64,000 nt of DNA from Sodiomyces alkalinus F11 (Eukaryota; Ascomycota; Sordariomycetes; Glomerellales; Plectosphaerellaceae), in NCBI RefSeq assembly GCF_003711515.1, contig NW_021167082.1, positions 3,217,691 to 3,281,690 of the forward strand, read 5' to 3'. A program made the translations under genes and the position numbers. A model generated the notes under the pieces. The model was given only the letters and a program-made list of their open reading frames with translations. It did no database searches and was not told the origin of the DNA. Below, in pieces: positions 1 to 14,136 of the stretch (position 1 is its first letter; each line of letters begins with the position of its first letter).

Positions 1-1598
1 CTTCTAGTTAAGGATAACCCCTAGGACCTTTATTTCTCTAACTTACGGCGCCGGTACGCCCTTAAGGCGTAGTAGGAGCGGTAACGGTTCTTATTTTCTC
101 GTAAAGTAAAGGAGCTTATATTTCCATGGCTTAAATCGTAGTCCGCTCCTCCGTAACTAGCTTTAGCAGACTTACTATACCTATTTAAGGTACGCCCGTA
201 GTACGGCCTCGTTATATCTAAAGGCCATAATATTCGTGTTATCGGTAAAGCCGATTACCGCGACCCGCGGTATCCGGATTAATTCTTAGTAAAGTGTCCT
301 AATAAATAGTATGAAGAGGATCGGGGAGAGGGGGGATCCTTAGGGGACTCCCGCCTGGATTTCTACCTAATACGCCGTATCGCTATCGAAGCGTAGGCGC
401 GCCGTGCGCGCTACGAGGTATAATTAGGTCTATTTCGTAACCTAGTCCGGGAAGCCGTACTAGGCGAGGACTTCGAGGAGTTTTTAGTATAGTACTATAT
501 TAAAGGCGCCCTAGATATTAATCTTTAATTACGTTATAGCCCCGCCGCGCTCCTACACGGCGTATACTCCCTCTATAATAGCCCTAACCGCTATTATCGT
601 ATTATAGTGTCTACGATTACCTATCTATCCGGCGGGGAGGAGTTAGTACTCCTCTGCTATAGTCGCGATCCTCCTTACTATTATCTTCTTAAAGACCTTC
701 CCCGTTACGCTAAGGAGTAATATCGGTTATTACCCCGAGGCTATTATATAAGCTTCCTTCGGTTTACCTGGTTTCTTAAGTATTATTACTTTTACGGTAC
801 GGTATTATTACGGGAAATATACGGCCTTAAGGCTCGCGGAGAAGAGTTATACTAATCGCCTATAAAGTAATTAGCTATAGGCGAGTAGGAATCCGTTCGG
901 TGGGCTATCCTCCCCGAGTACCTTCCACTTTACTATTTATTATATAGCCTACTAAACCTCCTTTTCTGTAACCTCTTACGTGAGTAGTATTACCGCTATC
1001 CTCGGCGCGCCGCCGATACGCCCGCTTTGTATAGGGTATAATAGGGGGAAAAACTTCTCTACGAGGATTATCGCTTTTCTATTATATATTATCGTGACCG
1101 GTCCGTCTACGCTACGCTATAGGGGCGGGATAAATAGGAGGTTTAGGGGTAGGTGGCTTATTATCCGGGCCTAGCGTTATAGTGCCTAAAGGCTTTTCTA
1201 GTCTACTACTATCGTATTGACGGCACCGCGCTAGCTTTTCCGCTTCTTCATTCTGACTAGAATATCGCGATATTTTTCTGCCTCTTTAAGTTTATTCTAC
1301 CTACCGCGCGACCTCCGCCCGTGGTAGCGCCGCGTTAGCCTTATTACCTCCTTATTCGCCTCTACTATCTCCTACGTCCACTATAGCGGCCTATCGCGGA
1401 AGGCGGCCAGCTCGCGGCGCGGCGCCGTAGCGTCCGCGATACTAGTAAGGTCTTATAGTATCTAGTTTACTACCTAGTCGATTACTTCCGGGGTAGGGGG
1501 TATTTCTCTATAGTCTAGCCTCCAGGCCTCTCTCTAAGCCGCTTCCCAGTCTAACTTCCTCTACCTCTATCCTTTACTAGCGATACACTAGCGCGGTT
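1..1598 (-). mobile_element. LINE family B, 5'-truncated copy, continues beyond the left edge
   Basis: Reverse-strand relic of a non-LTR retrotransposon. The stretch around 980-1600 is the reverse complement, with transitions, of 63.0-63.65 kb in the forward LINE-B at the right edge. Around 600-720 it matches the start of the reverse transcriptase domain there (63.85-63.98 kb). Similarity stops near 1598, short of the endonuclease, so the copy is 5'-truncated as LINE insertions often are. The 3' part lies outside the window. The frame is full of TAG/TAA, consistent with RIP. The small open frame at 980-1174 on the other strand is a shadow; the same shadow recurs at 63445-63633. Function today: none expected. 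Confidence 0.75.
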
Positions 1599-1886
1599 AC
1601 TTATAGTATAATAACCACGACTAATAAGCGATATAGCTTCTTTTTACCGCTTATAACGCCGCTAATGCCCTATAAGATACCGCTTATACTATAAACGAGG
1701 ATACCGATAATAATAATATAAGTTTATATTTGCTTTCTACGCGGGAACTCGCCTGCTAACTGCTTACGCACAACCTCTGCTAGTTCAAGGAAGCGTATAG
1801 CTATTTCTAGGTTATACTCGGTTAAGCTAAGTCGGGTAAAAATATCGCTAGTCCCTTATAGTTCGCCGCCCTTACCGTCGCCCCTA
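1599..1886 (+). other. Older RIP-mutated sequence, left part of the Copia-2 target
   Basis: Between the LINE-B truncation point and the Copia-2 target duplication. It reads forward as a protein-like frame with RIP stops (1740-1886) and appears to continue after Copia-2 at 14142. I do not recognise the protein; it could be the gag of an LTR element. No intact gene. Confidence 0.35.
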
Positions 1887-1891
1887 CTCCC

Positions 1892-2095
1892 TATCGAAGA
1901 GACAATAGTCTTTTCGGTTACGTAACGGGTCGGATTACCAAGAGTATAATCCGGGTAGACGCTTACAGAATCTACACTATATAAAATACGGTGGCAGCGT
2001 TTCCCTGACGGTCTGATATAGTTAAAATAGTATATAATTGCCTTAATCAATTTTTGACCTATTTTGTGACGAGTTCGACTACGCTTTATCTGATA
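1892..2095 (+). repeat. 5' LTR of Copia-2
   Basis: About 204 bp matching 13931-14136 in direct orientation, with mostly C/T and G/A differences. It follows the target duplication CTCCC directly; the expected first TG is missing. The end reads TCTGATA where the 3' LTR reads TCTAACA. Confidence 0.85.
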
Positions 2096-2427
2096 ATTAA
2101 GAGTCTTACTTACTAAGTGAATAACCTATGTTACCTTTACGATTACTACTTTAAGAAGCTATCTAGCGACGCGAATATAGCGTGTTAATCTATAAATAAC
2201 CATCAAGATATCGGATTATAAGCCTATAACCTATAAAACCCATCGCGATTAGAAGCTCTGGAGCAAGCACTATAAGGCTATAGCCGTTAATAACGAAGTC
2301 TAGGAGTATCTACGCCCTAATAATCCTATTCCCCCTCCTTAAAAGGCTATTTTACCCTCCTACACTACCTTCTAGCTATTATACGTAACCTTATAAGCAG
2401 AAGCTACGCTCTTATAGTGGTTAGATC

Positions 2428-2713
2428 TGTCGCATAGGCAGACGGACCACAACGTGGTCTATAGGGGATCCAGGGGGGATCCACGCCATAACTAAGGGCT
2501 TCGGATATCGGGGACCTCGGGCATTAGGATATAATACGGGCAGATACCGGAAAAGACCGGATAGGATCCAAATGATATAGTACCTATAACAGAGTCTTCA
2601 CCACCTAAATTAAGGGTATAAGAGACTGTTATAGATATAACTTAATATAATACATATACACGAGATTTCTACTCTACTAAGTTAATTATATAAGTGCTAT
2701 TTAACGTGCGATA
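2428..2713 (+). repeat. 5' LTR of Copia-1
   Basis: Starts TGTCGCATAGG immediately after the AGATC duplication and ends ACGTGCGATA. It aligns over its full length with 8722-9005. Confidence 0.9.
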
Positions 2714-2879
2714 GTTATAAGCCTGGTTTATAATGCCTAAACGATAGATATTAATAAGGCTACCTCGATTCTACTATAAAAGTAATTACGTTTATATAAG
2801 CACTCTTAAATAACTACTATCGACCTAATTAGAGTAATTAAGAGATTAATTAACCTACCTATTACTTAATTAACCGATA

Positions 2880-5800
2880 AACTAATAAAGATATCTTCTA
2901 ACGTATTTAACGCCGAATAGAAGGCGGCCGCTACTACCCTCGTTAACTAAAGGGATCAGGTAATATAGGAGTACGCCGTGCGCGGTAAATCTGCCTCCTA
3001 CTAGGATAACTATCTTAATCTAAAGCTAAGCGATAAGGAGGCCGACGCCGACCTACTCCTTAAGCCTATTCCACCTAACGTTAGTAAATACAAAGCCCTG
3101 ATCTGGACCTAGACGCGGAGGAGGCTATAACCACGGCCACGGCTACTATATCTTCCACTATTACGCTAAAGGGCGACGAGGCCACGGATACTATAAACGC
3201 CGCCGCTACCACGGCTGCTACCACGGCGGCTACGGCCGCTAGTAAGAAGAAGACGGCCGCTCGCCGGAAGGCTACGGCCGTAATAAAAGAACTACTAACC
3301 AGGACGTCTATATCTATTAACGACCTCTCCGAAAAGGGGCGTACGCGCTACCTATAAGATTACCGCGTATACCGCGAGGAAAAGGTAGACTATAACGCGT
3401 AGCAGAAGGGGTTTAAAGAGGTACGCTCCTATATCGAAGGGATTATTTATACTGAATTACGTAACCTCCTCGCCTAGTTATAGGATACTACTATAAATAC
3501 CCTATAGGCTTAGATTACTCTCCTATACATATATATAGAACCAACTCCTATAGACCACCGTAAGAAAGCCTTAGTCCTATATCGATAATACACTACGCCT
3601 ATAAGGGCTATACCTAAGGATATAGATAGCTAGGTTATAAGTTAGAAAGTAGTGATAATATACTATAAACACGTAGGCGTTTTAGAGCTATTAAGCACAG
3701 ACTAATACTCGGAAGACACGTTAAAACCCTTAGACCTATCGCCTAATAATAGACAAATAACTACCTAGTAAATAACTGCGATAAGATTACGGAAAATAAG
3801 CTAACGATTAACGACTTTATAAAGGCTATACGGGCGGTTCTTAGTAATATAAAGAGCCTATAATCCTCCGCTATAAAGCCCCGAGTCAGGAGAGGCACCT
3901 TTAATACCCTTAGGAACCTCCCCGATACTAAAGATACTACTAATAATAAAGATAATAAGAAGCGTCCTTATAGTAACACGTCCGTAAACGCTATCCCTCC
4001 CGTAACGAGGAGGCCTTATACGATATATAAGAATACCTATACTACCGTCGCCTACTAGTATATATAGCCGGATATATGCCCTTATACCTAGTATAGCCCT
4101 GAAGATATTACGAAGGTTATAGAAAAGAAGATATGTAACCATAGTTTTAAAAACCGCGTGGATACCGTAATATAGAAGAGACGGGAAGCCTTAGGGGCTA
4201 TCATCGCTAATAAGATAGAGGAAGTCTAGGAAGATTGACTCTATAATACTACGCCGTAATAATAAAAATAAGGGGTTACTAGGCCACCCGTAAGCATAGT
4301 TCTAAAAGGCCTGTCTATAACCGCGAGTATATAGCTAGGCGTCCACCCGACCTAAGAAAGGGGGGCAGTGCGCCCTTATACGACGATACTATTAAGATTA
4401 TAAGAATAAGGAGTATCCTTATCTATTAACTAAGCTAAAGCACTATTATACTACGCTATCCTAGAGTTAGGATCGTTAATCTATATCTTTAATAATTAAG
4501 GCCGTTTTACGGCCGTTAGACCACCCACTACTACGTTATCTTTATCCCTTTAGGTGGGTACTTACGAGGCTTCTGTCTTCGGATACGGAGACGTTAAGCT
4601 ACGTGTATAATCCTTATCGGGTATAAAGAGGCTGCTACGCCTCCGTGACGTCGTATACTATAAGGAGTTTATTATTAATATTATCTCGGAACGCTAGCTA
4701 CGCCTATAAGACTACCGCTAGGATACTATAAACGATACTATCGTTAGCTCTATTAACGGTCTGCCTATCTATAAGCTACTACATATCCACGGCTAGTATA
4801 TAATCGAGCGCGCGGAAGCTATAGCGGCCACCGCGTTTACGGTTTCGGCTTAGCACCCCCGCGATAATTTGTATAGAAGACCACGATAACCGCGGTAACC
4901 GTAGAAGACTACCGTGTAAAGGTAGTATAAACGCCTCGGCGATTATAGCACGATATCCTTATCAGGATTATCGACGCTATTTAGGGGGTAAGAATTAAGG
5001 GACCGCGTACCGCCGACTATAACGCGTACGGGTAATTATAAGTCCCTACGTAGATCCGGCGGATACTATCCCTTTACTCGTTAAAGCCCGGAGAGGCTCT
5101 AGCTATTAATTTTCACGACCTTAAAAACGCAGAGTCGTTAGCTGGTGGCCTATCTAAGTCCATTATAGTCGTTACAGACGTGTACATACAGGTTATACGT
5201 AGGAATATTACTTATAGAAGAGATACTAAGGCTTTATCCTTTATACGTTAAGAGACGTCTTTGCCCTGCTTAAGACCTAATTCGACGTTAAGCTATATAT
5301 CCTACGGGCCGATTCTAAGACATTTTAGCACCTAGAAGCCGTTATTTTCCTCGCTACTAAGGGGTAGAAGGTTAGCCGTTAGTATTATATTTATAGGATT
5401 AAAATAGCGTGGTAGAACGGATTAGAGGTATCGTTAAAAGAAGGGCGAGGGCTATAAGAATTATGGCTAATCTACCCACGTCTATCTAGCCTACGATCTT
5501 TAAGACTACTATATATCTATATAATAGAACGCCACGATATATTAACGACTAGAAGACGCTATACGAAGGCCTACGCGGCCGTTAACCTAACCTTATATAT
5601 CTACGAATATACGGCTATAAACCCGTTATAAAAACGCGCGATATCTTAGCTAAAAGGAACCGCCTATAAAGGCTAAAACCGAAGGAATAGGTCGGATATT
5701 ATATTAGATACTAATCCTTAAATAACTTCCGCGTCTAGCTACTATACTTAACGGATATTATCACTATAAGAGGCGTAATCTTTAACGAAGATAAGACCTT

Positions 5801-8700
5801 TAACGGTAGGATTAAAACGCTATAAGCTATAGCTTCCGGTAAGAAAATTAGGGAATATCTATAATCTATCCATGTTACCTAATCTAATAATACCACGACC
5901 GCGAATAGCCTACTATTAAGAGATATAGCCGTAGACGTATTAGATCTCGAGTTAGAAGACTTTAACGCCACCGCTATTACTACGGGTAAAGGCGAGGCCG
6001 TTACTATTACTACGAGAGAGGCTACCGCTATTATTATAAGAGAGGCTACCGTTATTACGACGGATACTTCACGGTTTACTACTATACGGTTTAAACCGTT
6101 TCGCACGCCTCTAATATCCCCGAAAGATCCTGCGCGCGCGTTCCTTATAGCGTTAGCGGTGGTTAGGGGCGCTAAGGTAGAAGAATACAATAACCATTAA
6201 CGGATAGCTATAAATACCCCTAGGGGGTGCTTATCGGCCGCGCGCCTATTACTCCCGTGCTTATTACCCGCGCGCCTATTAACCGCGAGAACTATTATAA
6301 GTCTATACACGACCGAGAAGGTATAGAACGATAATACCTAGAAGGCGTTATTTAACGCTAGAAGGACTTATAACTCTTTACACGGGAGGAAGCAGGCTAT
6401 TAATAACGGTGACGTTATTAGCGCTAGCGCTATAGATGCCTTTCCCTCTAACGCCTCCTAGCCGCTATCACCCGCGAGGATCTCCCGCCTCCGCTAAACC
6501 ACTACCGTGATATACGCCTATACCCGTTACGGGAGTAGTGGTTATAGGCTAAGGGGGAATACCTTAAGGGCCACTAATAGATAGCCCACTAGGAGGAGGT
6601 AGGCGGTAATTAGGCCAATAAGTAATAAGTCCTCGCCTATAGATAGGTATACACCTATAAATTTAATAAGGAGGGCACTCTCCTTACGTATAAGGTATAT
6701 CTTATAGTATAAGGGGCTTAATAAAAACGGTTAGAAACTAAAGATAATTACGCTCTCACGCTAGCCTCGCGGTCCTTCTATATATTAATAGCTATCGCCA
6801 TCCGATTTAATCTAGACATAAGGTAGTTCGACGCTATTAACGCGTTTGTTAACGCTAGCCTTAAAGAGGAAGTATTTATGAAGATGCCGTAAGGCTATAA
6901 AGTTCTAGGTAACGTATTACTACAACGGAAAGCCATCTTCGGTTTAAGGGTATCGTTACTACTATTGTAAAAGGAAGTTAGCGGCATGCTATAAGAGCTA
7001 GGACTCACGGCTATACCTAATAACCCCTATATTATAATCCGCGATAGTTTAATCCTATTCTTCTATATCGATAATATCGGACTTATTTACTATAAAGATA
7101 ATAAGACTAACGCCGACAACCTCGAGGCTACCCTTAAGCGAAGGTATAGGTTATTAGGAGGCGACGAAATCCGTTAGTTCCTAGGAATTAAGGCTCTAAG
7201 GGATAGAGCTATATATAGGTTATAGTTACTATAATTCTCCTACGTAGAGAAGATCGCGCTTATATACTACGTAGATATCCTCTACCGAAGACCACTAAAG
7301 GTTCCATTATCTATAGAGCCGCTAATACTACGCGACGATATACGCGCGTCGATTCTCGAGGTCCGCTACTATTAGGGTATAATAGGTGTAATCCTGTATA
7401 CCGCTATCGTGATAAGACCCGATATCGCGTTCGCCTATTCGAAGCTTTCCTAATATAATATTAACCCCTCCTCTAACCACCTTAAGAGGGCTTAATAAAT
7501 ACTGCTATTCTTATAGTATATAAGGTATTACTGCCTGGAATTCGGTAGGGATAGACTCTTCCTGACCGTAAGCGACACGTCCTTTAGGGATAATCCAGAC
7601 TGTAAAAGCTCCTAAGAATACGCGATAAAGCTTTTCAGCGGCTCTATTAACTAGAAGGCGGGTAAGTAACCGATAATTACGACGTCGTTAATAGAATAAG
7701 AACTACTCGCTCTTATCGAGGCCGTTAAGGAGACGCTATTCATTAGCCGGATATTAAGGGATTTAAAGCTTCGGTTAGATTAATAATAACTGTAGCTACA
7801 TTACGATAATTAGTAGACTATTAGCCTTATTAATAAGAAGGTATAACGTCTACGAATAAGGCTATAGTTATTATAGGTGTACTATAAGGAGTCATAGGCC
7901 ACTGCAGACCGATATAAGATTACTTAGGGACTGATAGGAATTAAGGAGGGGGTATCGTGATAAGATTATTCGTTAAGTCCTCCCGAGACTCTAGGAACTA
8001 TAAAAGGCACTCCCCTCTTTATACCTACCTAAGATCTCCTAACTAAATCAGTGGCGAGAGGCCTCCTTAGAACTAAGTTTAGGCGTAAGCTAGTTCCTAA
8101 GCTAACTAGCTTACTTAACCTCGACGCGTCGTATCTCTAATAGTCTAACCTAACTATAATCCCCCTATCTATATATAAGTCTAGTGCTAGTCCTGTAGTA
8201 ACGTATAAGCACTGTATATTCTGATATTAGTATATCGATATATATAACTAGTAGGTGCGCTAGTTAGTATAATAGGGTCTTTTTAAGGTTACGTACGTTA
8301 ATACGAAGGAGATAATCGCGGACGGTTTAACGAAGGTATTACCAGAAGCAGGGATTAAAAGACTATAGTAATAACTTACTTAATTTAACGGATTAAAAGG
8401 ATCGTATCGAGTAGTCTTAACGAATACACGAAGACATTAAACGCGCTAGAGCCGTGGCCATAGCGACTATAAAGGCCCCCGAGGGCGTAGCAGATCCGAT
8501 AGATATAGACGCGATTAAGTAGATCCGGCTAATTAGAATCAGGGAACTAATTGAGATGGAATTAAATTCAATGGTTAAATAGGGCGGATTTAGATCCTTT
8601 TTACGAGGGCGTTTTCCCCTGACTATTAACTTTACGATGGAAAAGTTAAGACTGTTTGGTTTAAACCGAAGCCTCTAATTAGTTAGTTGACCTAGGACGA
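2880..8700 (+). pseudogene. gag-pol relic of Copia-1 with RIP stops
   Basis: Ty1/Copia polyprotein that would have encoded gag, protease, integrase, reverse transcriptase and RNase H. Gag is about 2880-4260, with an Ala/Thr-rich stretch coded by GCC/ACC repeats at 3150-3260. The protease region is about 4440-4640 (ILELGSLIYIFNN in place of a D-S-G...H-M motif). Integrase is at about 5.0-5.65 kb. RT is at about 6.7-7.2 kb, with FDAINAFVNASLKEEVFMKM, close to the Copia consensus around the first catalytic Asp, and FFYIDNIGLIY for the YVDD box. The RT tail has RPDIAFAYS. RNase H follows to about 8.4 kb. Many in-frame TAG/TAA. Confidence 0.85.
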
Positions 8701-8721
8701 CCCACCTTAACTAAGGGGGTG

Positions 8722-9005
8722 TGTTATATGGGTATAGGGACCACGACGTGGTCTGTAGGGGATCTAGGGGGGATCCACGCCATGACTAAGGGCTTTGGAT
8801 ATCGGGAAGCTCGGGTATCAGGACATAATAGGGGCGGATACCGGAAAAGACCGGATAGGATCTAAATAATATAGTATCTATAATAGAGTCTTTACTACCT
8901 AAATTAAGGGTATAAGAGACTCTTATAGATATAACTTGATATAATACATACACGAGATTTCTGCTCTAGTAAGTTAATTATATAAGTGCTATTTGACGTG
9001 CGATA
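8722..9005 (+). repeat. 3' LTR of Copia-1
   Basis: Starts TGTTATATGGG after a purine tract and ends ACGTGCGATA directly before the AGATC duplication. Confidence 0.9.
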
Positions 9006-12000
9006 AGATCTAATATCTACTAGGTAGCGCGCTTATGACTCGGCGATATAACGCTAGAATATATAGAGAGATAACTACGCTAAGTATATAAAGGGTATTA
9101 GAGCCGTTTTAAGGTAGTAGACTAATACTATTAACGATAGCCGTAAGCTACTACTACGTAATCTAACGCCTAAAGAGGTATTTAAAGCCGTTCGATGCGA
9201 TACTACTCTTTATATAACTACCCGCCGTGTTGATACCTATGAAGACTATAACGAATACATCTGTATAGCGCTAACGACCCTATAAAAGCTATAGGAGTGG
9301 TTATCTAGATAGCAGGAGCTATTAGTACGCCTTAAAGAGGTCTAATCGAGGCCTGTAATATATATCTGGGTACTAGATTTCTTTAGAGGTATACGTTTAA
9401 TTACTAGTCGTGATTAGACCAAAGCCGAGGGACGCCTTTTAGATAAGAAAGTACAATCCCCGAATAACTTTATACCATTAGTTAACGATATATTAAGACT
9501 AGACTTAAAGACTAAGGACAACGCGGAAGCCACCGTCTTATAGTATTCCCTGCACTATGAACTAGAAGCGAAGAGGGCGAAGATACCTTAGGTGCTACGG
9601 CTAAGCCTAAGAAGGGTGGCCGTGGGAAGAATAAAGCTAAGAATCCCTCTACCGCTGGATCTATAGCTATACCTTCTACTACTTTAGCTAACCGTTCCTC
9701 TTCTAAACGCCGTTAATCTACACTATAAAGAGGATAGATATACCGCGTATACGCTATACCTAGCCACGATATTAACGCCTATTTTTATCTATTCCCGGAT
9801 ACGGTATATAACGACTAGACGCCCTTCGAGAGCACTAAAATACGCGTCTAACGGATCCTTAAATACGACCCTACACTATACGCGGAAGTAGAAGAGCTAC
9901 GCGCCGTGAAGAAGGTAAAGAAGGATATATGCCGGGACTCTGTATAGCTTAAAAAGGCGTGACTCGACTATAATATTATCCGTAGCGGCGTCCGCCACGC
10001 TATTACCATTACGGCGGGTACTATTACTAGTTACTCCTTTCGAGCCTTTGCTATCCTTAATTCCAGTGCTATGATTTATATGTTTAATGATTTTTCCCGT
10101 GTTTCTGATTTTATACCCGCTACGCAGGGAGACTATATAGTCGCTAGTAGTTCGTCCCAGCTTATTAAAGGTTATAGTAATATAACCGTGAGATTAAACG
10201 GACTAATAGGAGGCTATGAATTTAGGCTCTTAAATATCTTATACTAGGAGCATTTTACCTGTAATTTAATTTCTAACTAACCCCTACGTCTTCGAGGATA
10301 CTAGTAGGATTAGAAGCCGCTAAATAACTGCCTTCGACGTGCTAATAGATCTATACTATACTAGGTAAGTCACCACTTCGATTAAACCGTTATTAAATAC
10401 ATATCCTCTAACTAATCTGCGGCTGCTTTTCTAGGCTCTTCTTCCACCCGAAAAGTCGTCTATAAATCGACAATACGGTATCTAAGCACTACGGAGGTAT
10501 CTTATAGTATCTACAACTAGGGTATACTGGTTCTAAGCCTCTTAGGCACCGAGAAGAGTAGACGCAGGGGGTTAAAATTAAGGGACTGATAACTATCGAC
10601 TACGACGCCTACGAGCTTATAAAGATAAAACGGTATATTAGCAGGCGCCCTTATACCGTACCTGCCTACGTAAAGGAGCTATAGGCGATTAATTTCACGG
10701 ACTTTAACCGAACGTCCGATAGGGACTCGAGGTTTATATTTTTAACCGACCGTTATAGTGGTTTTACAGCCACTTATATTATAAAGTGTAAGCTGGCAGC
10801 GGATATCCATATAATAATTAAGCAATTCCTTGCCTGGGTAGACCGTTAATCAGGTTATAAGCTGCGCGTTTTGAATATAATAACAAGCTAGCTTAATCTA
10901 ACGATATCACCCTTTTCCTATAAGAGGAGGGTATTCTATTAGAAGTATCTACTACCGATACTTAAGCGTAGAACGGAAGTGCCGAACGCGCTACTACTAT
11001 AGTGATTGTAAATGGTTATGCGATAAATATCCACGCTAAGCTACTATTATTTATATAGCCTAAGGCTATTCCCACGGCCGCGTACGTCTATAACCGAACG
11101 CCACGAAGGCAGTATAATAATAAGGATTCGAAAACGCTATATAAAGTCCTCTTTAAAAGGAAACCGATTTTATTATATCTCCGAGCCTACGGCTTCAAGG
11201 CGTATATAATATCTAAGGACGCTTAAAAGGGCTCCAATAGGCTATTAAATCGTATCGCTCCTTATACGTATATCGGCTACCTTATCGGTTACGATTCCCC
11301 TAATACTTTCCATATCTGATACTAGGCCGCCGTAACTATAACCGCGTTATTCGCACACGCGATATGGATTTTGACGAATATACTTTTTTTAACGGCGATA
11401 TTAACGCCTTTAAGGATAACCTCCGTTAATTGACCGAGGAGTAATTAGAACACCTGATGAGTTAGATCGAGTAGGAGAGGGCTAGAGATTCACAGCTATT
11501 TATAGATATATAAGCTAAGGACCCCTCCTTTGTATAACTGCTTATTTTAAGTTTAATATGGCCCTGCCCCTAACCTCGCCTGGGGTGATTTCCCCCGGAT
11601 CCCCTTCCTCAACGGTATCGTCGAGATTATAGTCTATAATACCTATCCGTAAAGGGGTAGAGGAGACTATCTTAAGTCTAGATAGATAAGGCTAAGGTTA
11701 TAAACAATATAATTTAGCGGGTATAGCGCCTGATTACCGTTTACAGCCACCTATTCCACTACTTCCCTCTTTACTAGTAACCCCGCTATCGGTTATAGCG
11801 CTAATAGTAGCCGTTATATTAGGAAATTATAATACCTTTACGGTTATAGCCGTAGGGTTCCGGGATAAAGGAACACGGTGCTGCGATGCCTTTATAGTTA
11901 CGGCTATAGAGCTCTTATTAAAATAGAGGAGTGTGACTAATTCGGTAAGGAGATAGCTAGTGAGGAGATAGATAGGTAGCCGCGATTAATACTGGCCGTT

Positions 12001-13930
12001 ACGCCCTAAATATACGCACCTTATATAGGATTCCGCTAACTAAATTACGGTTAAAAAGGACTACTCCTATAACCCTATTGTGGCGTTTATCGCTATTACT
12101 CGAACCTAAGGCCCTAATAGCTGTCTCGGGAAATATAACTCCGGTGGTAGCCTTAGGAAGCACTGCTCCAGCGATTACTCCGGCGGCCTTAGCCGCGAAG
12201 ATCTATCGTAAAGACCTCCCTCCTCCCCCAAAGAACCCTCGCGATATACCGTTATACCCTTACGGCCACTTATTCCGATAGGTATAAGAAGATTACCTAC
12301 GGGGCCACGAGGAGATAGGATTATAGGTACGGGTACTAGTATCCGTAATAGATAGAAATTGAGTTCTAAACTCGATATAGGTGATAATATATAAACTCGA
12401 TAAGTATAGATTTCTATATAAATATAAGGTAAGGCTAGTAGTGCGAGGAGATTCGTAATATTAATCCTCCCTCGAGGAGATATACGTAGCCATGTTAGTA
12501 GGATAGCCGTTCCGCGCGTTCATAGTAATCGCCCCCCGTTTTACCCTTACGCTATTATAATTCGATATTATAAACACGTGTATACACACGCCCCTCCCCT
12601 ATAATATCTTTATATACCCGCCGCTAGGTCTTCTGGCCCTTAAGAGTCGTTTGTACCTAAAAAAGGCGCTATATAGACTTAAGGAGTCCCTATTACTTTA
12701 GTAGAAGCACTTTTCGCCTATCGTATTAGCGGACGGCTTCTAGATAGTGCCGTAGGAACCTTATTACTTCCTGCGCCGTGGTTTAATCATATTCTTCTAC
12801 GTTAACGATATCGTTATTACTTATAAGGAATAATATAAGGCGTAGATAGAGTAGGCTATAAATATCCTATAATACTACTATAACCTATAAGATGGCAATC
12901 CTCTACAGTGGTTCCTTAGTATTAAGGTTATTCACGACCACATTATCCGTAAAATCTAGTTACCGTAACGCGACTACGTGGCTAAGTTAGAAAGCCTTTT
13001 AAAGCTAAACAGTAAGCATAGCAGTAATTATCACCTAACGCACCTAATCAAAATCGCAGAACTACTACCCTATTTAGGGACCTCGACTAATATTAAAAGC
13101 TATTAATAGAAGATAGGATCTATGCTATACATAGTAGTGATACCGCGGCCTAATATGGTGTTTATAGTATCCAGGCTATACCGGTTTAACGTTAATCCAG
13201 GGCCTATACACTATAAGGCCGCCGTCTATCTAATCCTTTATCTAATTAATAGCTAATCGTTTATATTAGAACTAAGGGGTAGCGATACTATTAGAATCTA
13301 TACTAACGCCTTAGTTACCGGTAATACCCTTGATCGAAAGAGCAGTTAAGCGTACGTTATATGCTTATTTAGCGGTATAATCGCGTAGCGCGCTAATAAG
13401 CAGGATACGGTTATAACGTTAATAACGGTAGCGGAGCTATTAGCGTGAGTATAAGGTGTAAAAGATAGTATCTTTATATAACGCCTATTACTTAGTATAG
13501 GAGTGGAATTTAACGATCCAGAATTAAGGATTCTATACGATAATAACTAAATAATTCGATTAGTTAATTAAGAGATTAGTACGCTAATAATACGCCTCCA
13601 CCACGTCGATATCCACGGCTACTAGTTGTAGTAAGTAAAGGAATAAAGGCAATACTCGTTATATACGTTACAAGCGCGGAAATAGTGGTAGACGGGCTGA
13701 TAAAGACATTATACGTCGCGAGAAGTCTAAGATATTTAGGTCCTAGGTGGGCGTGATAGATATACGGAAACGGTTATAGCAGAAATAGCTAGAGGAAATC
13801 CGGATAGAATATTTAGAGGACCTAGAGGATGAATTTAAGGGCGGCTATAGCAAATAGATTATATAGCTGGATTATCTGCCGATTACGAATAGCTTTAATC
13901 GTCTAACTAATATTTAGGGCGATTAGGGGG

Positions 13931-14136
13931 TGTATCGAATAGACTATAGTCTTTTCGATTACGTAACGGGCCGGATTACTAAGAGTATAATGCGGGTAGA
14001 CGCTTACAGAATCTGCACTATCTAAACTACGGTAGCAGCGTTTCCCTAACGGTCTAACACAGTTAAAATAGTACATAATTGCATCAATCAATTTTTGACC
14101 TATTTTATAAAGATTTCGACTACGCTTTATCTAACA
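13931..14136 (+). repeat. 3' LTR of Copia-2
   Basis: Starts TGTATCGAATAGAC after GATTAGGGGG and ends TATCTAACA, giving intact TG...CA ends. The CTCCC target duplication follows at 14137-14141. Confidence 0.87.

Larger units (their letters stand above)
2428..9005 (+). mobile_element. Copia-1: complete nested Ty1/Copia element
   Basis: 6,578-bp LTR retrotransposon inserted in the gag of Copia-2. The borders are fixed by a perfect 5-bp target duplication AGATC (2423-2427 and 9006-9010) and by LTRs of 286 and 284 bp. LTR ends are TG...TA, the final CA having become TA as RIP would do. A purine tract with five G precedes the 3' LTR. A second, 3'-half copy of this family lies at 28.96-32.38 kb. 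The two LTRs differ mainly by transitions, so RIP rather than age dominates their divergence and they cannot be used as a simple clock. Confidence 0.92.
2096..13880 (+). pseudogene. gag-pol relic of Copia-2, split by an insertion
   Basis: One ancient polyprotein frame, destroyed by RIP stops and by Copia-1. Gag runs from about 2130 to 2427 and resumes at 9006 to about 9720. The aspartic protease region is at about 10040-10300, with the motif SSAMIYMFNDFSRV where Copia proteases have D-S-G/A...H-M. Integrase follows at about 10.55-11.4 kb. RT is at about 12.36-12.98 kb; FFYVNDIVITY stands for the YVDD catalytic box, with one catalytic Asp now Asn as G-to-A change predicts. RNase H is at about 13.1-13.86 kb. 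The block 10000-10170 is less mutated than its surroundings. Not functional. Confidence 0.82.
1892..14136 (+). mobile_element. Copia-2: Ty1/Copia LTR retrotransposon, interrupted by Copia-1
   Basis: Complete but dead LTR retrotransposon, bounded by direct repeats (1892-2095 and 13931-14136) and by a 5-bp target duplication CTCCC (1887-1891 and 14137-14141). The 3' LTR starts TGTATCGAA and ends CTAACA after a purine tract; the 5' LTR has lost its first TG. Gene order gag, protease, integrase, RT, RNase H identifies Ty1/Copia. Copia-1 is inserted in its gag at 2428-9005, so Copia-2 is the older of the two; without it the element is about 5.7 kb. All frames carry many RIP stops. Confidence 0.88.

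Noticed and set aside
3858..6190. 94- and 103-codon reverse frames within Copia-1
   Set aside because: They are antisense shadows of the gag and integrase regions. The second one recurs at 28911-29159 only because the Copia is duplicated there.
12078..12281. 67-codon forward frame as a separate small gene
   Set aside because: It lies within the integrase-RT linker of Copia-2, in the polyprotein context, and stops at a RIP-type TAG.
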